This document shows positions 56,061-64,000 of a stretch of 64,000 nucleotides of DNA, piece by piece. Below the pieces are notes generated by a model that ran no database searches, had not been told where the DNA came from, and saw nothing but the letters and a program-made list of their open reading frames with translations. This stretch comes from Persicaria tinctoria (taxonomy: Eukaryota; Streptophyta; Magnoliopsida; Caryophyllales; Polygonaceae): contig JBANSL010000019.1 of the NCBI GenBank assembly GCA_037127255.1, positions 18,375,001 through 18,439,000 of the forward strand, in the 5' to 3' direction. Made by a program: the position numbers and the translations under genes. Each line of letters starts with the position of its first letter. The first letter of the stretch is position 1.

Positions 56061-56384
56061 ATATTGTAAGATCTATTTGCTCCATGTTGTTACGCACCAA
56101 ATCACACATACATAAACAACACCTGTTTCTCAGACATTCACAAACGTAGACATTCACAATTGACGAAAAAGTGCATTCATTTGAGATTCATACGCAAGTC
56201 ACATTCATAGTTTTCATTCGAGCAAAATATTCACAAAACCTATTCCAGCAAAACCCACAAACACAATAGTTTATTTTGCACAAGAAGATTTAGAAGCCAA
56301 TCACAGTTGTTCAAAAGTAGAGCTCAAGAGTCTGAAGCTGAGTGATGAGAGGGTTTCTCGACCAAATAAATTTATAGTCAAGAC

Positions 56385-57835
56385 CCCGCTATAGTATAGG
56401 GAGTCAGGATCGTCCACAGGAGAGAGTCATCGCTTCTTATTTAGTTGCTTTGTCGAGTTGAAAGTAACAAAAGAGATGGAAGAGAGATGGGCGGTGATAA
56501 GAGCATAAAATCTAAATTTTAATTAATAAAAGGGAAAACTTCCAAGGCAAAGGATCACCACAACAATAAACACATGTATGAATCAATAAATCATAGAAAA
56601 GATCACGCTTTTATCATCAAAAGAGTCGACTTTCTTTAATCAACAAGCAAATCAATTCACTTTCGCATAAAAGATCTACTTGTTTCTACCTTCTCTTAAC
56701 TATGATCCTTTAATTTTCATTAGAAAACCCTAATTACTATCAAGTTAACAATTTCCTCTTTCAAGTTCAATTGCAACTATGAATTCCTTTAGACTTTCAT
56801 CAAAGGTTAAGCACATAGGTAGAAGACAATAAAAACATCACACAATCATAGATCCATCAATTCAACACACATGTCTATTGTTGGGCTCACCCCAACCCTA
56901 GAAGAAAGAGAACTACTGAAACATGGTAATGGAAAACATGAATTTAAGTGAAGAAAACATAAACTGAAATTAAACTAAATAAAACCTGAAAATTAGCGTC
57001 TTAATCGCAACAAACACGCCCAAGCTTTCGCCCAAATGCCAAAACAAAACCCTAAAACCGTCTCTACAGCTGCTGCGTGCAGCGTTGCGCTGTCTGTCGT
57101 CCTCCTTCTCCCACCAAAAATCAGCCCCTAATAGGCTTTATTTAAAGATAGAAATTAAGACTTAATCTCCAAGGAAAGAGATTTAATCTTAGGAAAATAA
57201 TAAAATCTATCTAAGGAAGGATAAAATATCCCAGGTCTATCTAACTAAAAGATCCTAAAAAACTTTAGAAGAAAACCCTAATTAAAAAGCCCATTAAGTA
57301 AATAAATCAGCCCGCATAAAATTTTGCTGGTGCGCAGGGTATCGGCGCCGAGGTCTGGGTGTCGGCGCCGAGGTATCTGTTCGAATGCAGTAACTTCTGA
57401 TTTTCTCCAACTTTTCGACTCTGTCTTCAATCGCACTTTCTCGAATCCTCGTTAATCCGATTGACGCATACAAATATGCGTTGGAAAGCTCTTTTCAAGG
57501 ACTACAAATCTCATGAAGGCTCTAGATCTTGAATCAAAGTGATGGATGGCGAAATTAAGGCTTTTCTACAGCTGCACCCCTTTTTTTTGCTTTTGCTTGG
57601 CTTCTCCATTGCCTTCATGATTTTTCATTAAGCTCTAAAGTGCGTCGAAACTCTTCCAAATCAGCTCCAAAACCTACAAAAATACCACCAAAGCTTGTGT
57701 AGACTCCATATCTTGCAATATTAAGCATAACTACACATTTTCCTTACTTTTCCAACACAAAAGCTAATAAAATGACTTAAACGAGATGAAAACATGATGT
57801 AAAATATGACTAAATATGCGGACATCACTGAGTAG
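56385..57835. repeat. Unclassified dispersed repeat, copy 1
   Basis: Shares an ordered set of blocks with 59880-61760: AGGATCGTCC..., TTGGGCTCACCCCAACCCTAG, ACGCATACAAATATGCGTTG, AAGCTCTTTTCAAGG and the TGTGTAGACTCCAT end. The start (reverse complement TGTGGACGATCCTGACTCCC) resembles leader sequence of plant LTR elements. TCGGCGCCGAGG is repeated at 57344 and 57363. No gene. Confidence 0.55.
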
Positions 57836-57857
57836 TTCTAGGATGAGAAATTCACAT

Positions 57858-58139
57858 TCAAACCTTATGTATCAGTCGGGCGAGGGCTGTGTTGGCAACT
57901 AGGCTCTGCACTACATTCTCCAACGCAGAAAGGCGGGATAGAGGTTCTTTTGCCTGCTCCGTGGCCACCCTTTCCTCCTCCCGAGCCTTAGCAGCAACCT
58001 CCTCAGCCTTTGCGGCTTTCTCCTGCAGTCCCCTCCTCTCTTCAGTAGCTGCAACAATCCATGGCCCTCCTCTCTTTTTTGGAGATCTCCGGTGAGTGCC
58101 TCCCAATCCTACATAATCACCATGCAAACATAAGTGCAT
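57858..58139 (-). CDS. Unidentified coiled-coil frame
   Basis: 93-residue minus frame: basic start (GGTHRRSPKKRGGPW), then an Ala/Glu/Lys/Leu coiled coil (LQEKAAKAEEVAAKAREEER) and LENVVQSLVANTALARL. Plant CACTA transposases often end in such a coiled coil, and a CACTA-like end lies 1.8 kb away, but the link is inference. A poly(A) run follows at 58145 on the plus strand. Confidence 0.3.
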   Translation of the reverse strand: MHLCLHGDYVGLGGTHRRSPKKRGGPWIVAATEERRGLQEKAAKAEEVAAKAREEERVATEQAKEPLSRLSALENVVQSLVANTALARLIHKV

Positions 58140-58505
58140 GATGCTAAAAAAAAAAAAAAAAAAAAGGCTGAAGCCTGATGCTAAAGAAAAAAAGGTAGAA
58201 GAAGAAGAAATTACAAGTTTGTGTACAGTTTATACTAACTTATGAGAAGTTATAGAAAATACTTTATTACAAGTTAAGTTTATATACAATACTAAAATCT
58301 AATACTTTATGAGTATTAAAAATTATCAGTTACTGATACATATCAGCTGATATCCTACTCTGAGTTTGTATACGGTTTTTTTTATTATAATAGATAAATA
58401 TCACTTTAGTAATAATTATCAGTTTTTATATAACTAATATTTATAACTGATATTTAAACTGATACTTTAAATGAAAAAAGATAATTCAATAAGTAACATA
58501 AGTTA
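58140..58505. other. AT-rich DNA
   Basis: No gene; only A-runs and TTATCAGTTACTGATA-type short palindromes. Confidence 0.4.
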
Positions 58506-58510
58506 GTAAT

Positions 58511-58899
58511 TGATGATGCACGAAAAATAAAATATTGATAAATCCTACATGTGGAAATACATGCTTACACTATAAATACATGAGAGGGGGGGATGGAATA
58601 AGGGGTCGGTTCTCATTATATTCCTAGAGGCATAGGCCGGGAATAAGGGGCTCTACGAGCCTATCTGAGCGGGTTCATCTCGACTTAATACTGAGCCGAC
58701 ACTTGGTGAGATCATCGCCCGAACAGTGGAACGAGTTGAGCGTTAGGTCCGGCGGCACAGGTCGAGGCCCTCACTTAGGATAGACGATAGGAGAAGGGCG
58801 GCTCCAGGTAAGACCGCCGACCAACTAACAATCGACACGCGGCTCATCTCCCCCACGGGGACGTGGAAGGAGGTTCATCTTTCAAATGTGGTTTCATCA
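58511..58899 (+). repeat. Solo LTR of a gypsy family, with 5-bp duplication
   Basis: Starts TGATGATGCACG and ends GTGGTTTCATCA, the same termini as the LTRs at 28106-28935. GTAAT flanks both sides (58506-58510 and 58900-58904). TATAAATA at 58571-58578 is a good TATA box for plus-strand transcription. No internal region is present, so it arose by recombination between two LTRs. Body sequence differs from the other LTR, so it is a related family. Confidence 0.85.
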
Positions 58900-58904
58900 G
58901 TAAT

Positions 58905-59879
58905 ATTTAGGATATGTTTTTTTATTATAAGTTTGTATACATTATTAAAATAACTGATATTTATAGCTTATATTTATAAGTTTCTTGACAGTGTTTTTAT
59001 TTTAATTTCCAATCAAGTTTTTTATCTTCATTTGTCATCAACGTTTTATAGTCATACAATGTTATTATAAGTTTTTATGTGAAATTTTAATCAAGTTTTT
59101 ATAGTTGTATAATGTTATTATAAGTGTTTATAGTGATAGAGTGTTTTTATAGTTATAAAGGATTTAGGGTTTTTGTAAGATATTATGATTCATTCTAGTT
59201 ATATAGTGTCTTTATTTTCACTTCTAATCAAGTTATAAGTTATAATAAAGCCACATTCATGTAGTTATATAGTGTTTTTATGAGATATGATAATTTATCC
59301 AGAATTAATAGTCAACTAGAAGTTTTTATAGGACATTGTAATTTGTAAGTTATTATAAGTATTTATATTTATCAAGTGTTTTTATTTTAATTTGTAATCA
59401 AGTTTTTATTTTCATTTCTAATCAAGTTTTTGTAGTTTTACAGTGTTATGATAATTTATCCACAATTACAGTGTTATGATACTCCAGTTTTATAATTCTT
59501 ACAGTTTTTATAAGATATGATAATTTATCCAAAATTTCAGTGTTAGTATAAGTTTTTATAGTTTTTGTTTCAATTTCTAATCATGTTTTTATAGTTATAC
59601 AGTGTTGGTATAATTTCTTATAGGTATACACTCTTTTTATAGTTATACAGGGTTTAGGGTTTGTATAAGATATTATAATCATTATAGTTATAGAGGCACT
59701 GAAGCTAACTCACTCTTGTATGATTGCAATTAAGCAGCCCTCCCAGAGAGCCTGGCTCATTTATATGAGTGCATCCAAGATTTGTATTTGTTACTCAGCA
59801 AATATCTCTTCCTTGCGAGCTGTTGAAGGAGGAAATCGAGTTCAAAATAACCAGATCCGTGCCCACACAAATAATTACA
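58905..59879. other. AT-rich DNA with AGTTTTTATAGTTATA repeats
   Basis: From about 58980 to 59700 imperfect short units such as CAAGTTTTTATAGT, ATACAGTGTTATGATAA and AATTTATCCA recur, an irregular array. No gene. Confidence 0.5.
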
Positions 59880-61760
59880 AGACCTCCTCCTGATGTAGCA
59901 GCGGCAAGTTAGGATCGATCCTCGAGGAAGCACGTCAGCGGATCTCAGGTAGCTGTAAATCTCACAGACAGAAAGACAGAAATAACAAAGAAAAGCGGAA
60001 AATAAAGCAAAGCAGCAGAAACTAGTCGATATCGACAAAAAGGTGCTCGATATCGACAAGAAATATCGACCAACAGTAAGTCAAAATCGACAAAAAGAAA
60101 CCAAAACTCAGCAGAACAACCCGATGTCGAGTAAACTTTCCTCAATATCGAGGAAACTCCTCGATGTCGACAAAAACTTCCCGATTTCGAGTAAAGACAG
60201 AAACGTAAATTTGCAACCTTTCGAACACAGAACACGGGTTTCGGTGAAATAAATCAATAAACTAAAAGACTTCCAAGATCAGGGTTTCAACACCACAACG
60301 ATAACCATGTAAAATAACACACAAAGGCATAAAAGATCATGCTTTTCATCAAATAACTTTCGTTATTAACAAATAGGAAGATAAAGGCTTTCGCATAAAC
60401 CTTAATTGTTACTAACCCTTTTCACATAATTAACCCAAGTTGTATTAAGATCACTTTCGCTTCAATAATACAAACAAGGATCACCTTCAACTTTCGCAAA
60501 AGAATCATGCTCATAGGGATAGAAGACGAATTACATAAAAAGATCGTACATTTACCGCATCACCTCACATGGCCACCGCCGGGCTCACCCCGACCCTAGA
60601 AGTGGGTGGACTACTCGCTCTTCATTGCAATCACATACATCTTTGATGAAAAAGAACTAACTTGCATTAATAAACTCAACCAAACTTACAATCTCTTCTC
60701 CTTCTCTCTCTCCTTGCGTTCTCTCTGAAATTGAATGAATAAAATCCAGCCCCTAAGGCTTTATTTATAGGCTTCCAACCCTTACTAATCAAGGTAAGAA
60801 AGTCTATCTATTTATATCTATTTATCTACTTACTTAAAGATTAAATAATGGAATAAAGGAAATAAATCAACTAGGACTATATCTAATTTGTGGATAAATC
60901 CTCCATGGAGTTGATAGATCTTGATAGGTCTTGATGGAATTTGATAGAATTTGATCTCAAAAATATCTCCATCGGCTTCGGGATAGAACCTTAACAAGAT
61001 CTCGGACTGCTCCTCGTCGGCTTCTGGGATTTCCTCGATATCGAGTAGAATTCCTCGATATCGAGTAGCACTTTCCTCGTCTTCTGCTCAGCAACTCGAT
61101 TCCGGCTTCTGGACGCAAAGTCGACTTAGTTTTGACTCGACATCGAGAAAATTCCTCGATATCGAGTAACATGTCTTCGTCTTCAGTCTCCTTCGTCGAC
61201 CTCGGCTCCAGGACAACACATCGTAGTGACTTTTCCTCAACATCGAGTAAATTCCTCGACGTCGACGAACATCTTCAGCTCCCAGGTTCACTTGTCAATT
61301 TTTGGGGTCTTTACTCGATTTGGGCTTGGTCGATATCGACTAAAATCCCTCGATATCGAGTAAATCTCTCAGCTTTCTGCTCTGTTCTTGAAATGCACTT
61401 TCCTGAGTCCTCGTTCGTCAGATTGACGCATATGACCATGCGTTGGAAAACTCTTTTCGAGGGCTACGACTCTTATGAAGACATCAAAGCTTGACTCAGA
61501 ATGATGAATACCGAAAAATGGCCTTTTCTCCAGCAACACCATTCTTAGCTTCTTCATGGGTTTCCTTTAAGTTCCAAACTGCGTCCGATTTCTGCGAAAT
61601 ATAACAAAAACTTGTGTAGACTCCATAATTTGACAAATAAGTGTAAACTACATAGATTCTGTATTAATCTAACCCAAATGCATGAAATGCATACAGAAAT
61701 CGATATAAAAGTAACTATAAAACATGGCAAATTAGGCTCACAACACGAGCAAATGAATAT
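59880..61760. repeat. Unclassified dispersed repeat, copy 2, rich in TCGATATCGA
   Basis: Same block order as 56385-57835 (ATCGATCCTCGAGG, CCGGGCTCACCCCGACCCTAG, ACGCATATGACCATGCGTTG, AAACTCTTTTCGAGG, TGTGTAGACTCCAT). At 60025-60195 and 61035-61370 it carries many copies of TCGATATCGA and variants (TCGATGTCGA, TCAATATCGAGG, TCGACATCGA), where copy 1 has TCGGCGCCGA. No credible gene. Confidence 0.55.
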
Positions 61761-62724
61761 GTTAACACTTGCAAACATAAATACTAATGTATACAGAACT
61801 CATCCTAAAGGTAGAAAGGATATCAAGTCTTGTATAGTCTATCTTACTTGTAGATAATCTTTTCTTAGCCTATATAATGTAACTCATATTTTCATTAATA
61901 AAATCATTCAAGTATATAAGCCTTACATTCTCATCTTTGTGCCTTCCTTGTCTTGATAATCAATCCTGGCAAAATACAGAGAATTAAATCCTATCCACAA
62001 CATCAAAACCAAGCACCAAATCATTTTAGTCTAGATTCAAAAGCAAAAAAGGCCCTAATCTACCATAACAACACATACCTGGGCAAGATCCTCCTAAACA
62101 ATAATAAACTGTAAAGTCTGCAGCACCTAAAAAAATGAAAACAAAAAGAAGAAACTCAGAGAGGAACCAAAGAACACATTTGCCTTAGGCTACCTTGATC
62201 TACATTTGAAATCCAGAAATCAATAAACAAAGTTTAAGCAAATTTTCCAAAAATGAAATTTAAGTAGAACCTTGTTCAACTTTGAAATTAATAAACAAAA
62301 TTTAAGCAAAACCTAAAATCATACGTGGTGGTGGTCGTAGAAGGGCGGTAAATTGAAATGGTAGATAGCTAACGGTGGAGGAGAGACATGGAGAAGTAGG
62401 TTGTTACCGACGTTTGACTGAAGCAATCGAAATAGAGGAAAAGCAAGCATAAAAATCTATCAAGAGCGAAAAATATAGTACAAGCTCATAACACATAGTA
62501 AAAACTGAGACCCCACGAGTAATGGTCCGGGGGAGGGGAGGTTACACAAAGAGGTTTCAAATCCAAATGCGAATCAATGTATAAATAGCATTATCGATCG
62601 GAACAAGCAAGAAACTAAGGCAATCTCAAAATGGCCTACAAGAAATCAACCATACAAAGCAACTTATAGTTTTCATCAAGTCACCTTTTACAATAGATGA
62701 TATTGTATATATGTGATAATATAT
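61761..62724. other. Intergenic DNA
   Basis: No gene or clear repeat recognised; AT-rich. Confidence 0.4.
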
Positions 62725-63398
62725 GGAAAAATGGACAAAAATAATACCAAATATCAACTTTTGGCTAAAAATAATACGAACTTTAAAATTGACCGTTTCA
62801 TATACAAACTATCGCCCTATTAACCGAAAATAATACATATGTGTATTTCGGTGAACTTTCCGACCAAATACGTCACGTGGACGCCGGAAAACACACATGA
62901 CATAAATTTTTGTCACGTCATCAAACTTGTAAGTTATGCCATTTCATAAATTTATTTTTCTTTTTCTTTTTCTTTTTAAAAAAAGAAAAAAATAAACAAA
63001 TAGACAAATAGCTACAATACATTTCGAAACAATGGAATCGAGGGTGGGCGTCTTCACTTTCTTCTCAATGTTATATGCTCGTTCTCTCCTCCATTGTTTC
63101 GAAAGGTACTGTAGCTATTTCCCTATTTGTTTAATTTTTCTTTTTTTTTAAAAAAAAAAATGAAAAATAAATTTATGACATGGTATAATTTACAAGTTTG
63201 GTGACGTGGCAAAAATTTATGCCAGGTATGTTTTCCGGCGTCCACATGGTGTATTTGGTCGAAAAGTTCACCGAAATACACATATGTATTATTTTCGGTT
63301 AATAGGACGATAGTTCGTACATGAAACGGTCAATTTCAAAGTTCGTATTATTTTTGGCCAAAAGTTGATACTTGGTATTATTTTTGTCCATTTTTCCA
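62725..63398. mobile_element. Mutator-type foldback element with 9-bp target duplication
   Basis: 674 bp made almost wholly of two inverted arms of about 315-320 bp (start GGAAAAATGGACAAAAATAA, end its complement) around a loop of roughly 40-60 bp near 63040-63080. ATAATATAT flanks both ends (62716-62724 and 63399-63407), the 9-bp size typical of Mutator-like elements. No gene. Confidence 0.85.
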
Positions 63399-63407
63399 TA
63401 ATATATT

Positions 63408-64000
63408 GTCTACTAAAAGAGATGCGTTTTAGATCAAGATCATCTAGAATTTGTGTAAAACAAAATATCATATATATGCAAGAATCGAGAGTGAAGTTCA
63501 CTTTTACTTCCTGCAGCATGAAATTGATCATCTATTTTAAGAGATGAGTTAAATTTTATCATATTTTTTAAGAAATGTGAAAAATAATAAAATGATTGTT
63601 TTAAAATTATATAATTATTTATTTTATTATATCATTATTCCTCACAATTATTCCAACCCCTTCACCATTTTATTTGTTTTATTATATCATTATTCCTCAC
63701 AATTATTTCAATTGAAAATATTATATTTAATTTATATAATTATTTATTTTATTATATCATTATTCCTCACAACTATTTTAATTAAAAATGACACATTAAA
63801 ATTATATATTTAACATTTTCTTTCAAAATTGCTTTAAAATCAATTCTTCTTGATTTTTTTTCTATATTTTTTGTTTCTCTCAACTATTTAAATAAAAATA
63901 ACATAAAAAAATTAATTAACACTTTTAGTGTTTTTTCAATATTTTAAAAAATATTTTTAATAGGTATACACAAAAAAATATTTACGAATTTTTTTTAGCA
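63408..64000. other. AT-rich DNA at the window end
   Basis: Contains three near-direct repeats of TTTATTATATCATTATTCCT (about 63620, 63676, 63748). No gene. Confidence 0.5.

Overview
This window reads as nuclear DNA of a flowering plant, most likely a eudicot. The host genes have plant introns with GT-AG borders and belong to plant families: a calmodulin-binding receptor-like cytoplasmic kinase, a plastid-type PHT4 anion transporter, hotdog-fold thioesterases and an OCTOPUS-like protein. Most of the remaining DNA is transposable elements: a Tat-type Ty3/gypsy element, LINEs of two types, SINEs, hAT, CACTA and Mutator-like pieces, a TRIM-like element and a solo LTR. I cannot name the species. 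No bacterial, organellar, rRNA or CRISPR sequence was seen.

Layout. 1-73 is the start of a minus-strand gene that leaves the window. 2460-6408 (-) is a six-exon CRCK-type kinase. 8533-11886 (-) is a nine-exon PHT4-type transporter. 12120-29213 is one nested repeat block: a 5'-truncated plant L1-type LINE (+ strand, near-identical target-site duplications at 12120 and 29192) was split by a ~13.5-kb minus-strand Ty3/gypsy element. The truncated 3' LTR of that element was in turn split by a hAT-like element. 29360-35436 holds two TIR elements, one of them built of GGTGACAAT/ATTGTCACC repeats and carrying a SINE. 36428-42703 (-) is a head-to-tail pair of three-exon acyl-CoA thioesterase-like genes with an RTE LINE between them. 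42830-47150 is repeats. 47592-49325 (+) is a single-exon OCTOPUS-like gene. 49744-64000 is nearly all repeats: a poly(A) retroposon containing a TRIM-like element, a CACTA-like end, a solo LTR, two copies of an unclassified dispersed repeat and a Mutator-type foldback element with a 9-bp duplication.

The most unusual part is the accessory region of the gypsy element, between integrase and 3' LTR (about 15.7-22.6 kb). It holds an antisense spliced coding unit (coiled coil plus a putative gypsy-type transposon domain) behind its own TATA box. It also holds several reading frames on both strands whose residue pattern matches the plant B3 DNA-binding fold, and a 72-bp tandem array. B3-like genes inside an LTR retrotransposon are not something I know as a standard component, so this is the main candidate for follow-up. 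The gag-pol genes are broken by stops and frameshifts, so this copy is non-autonomous.

Exon borders are inferred by eye from GT-AG signals, frame and family similarity. No alignment or search was run.
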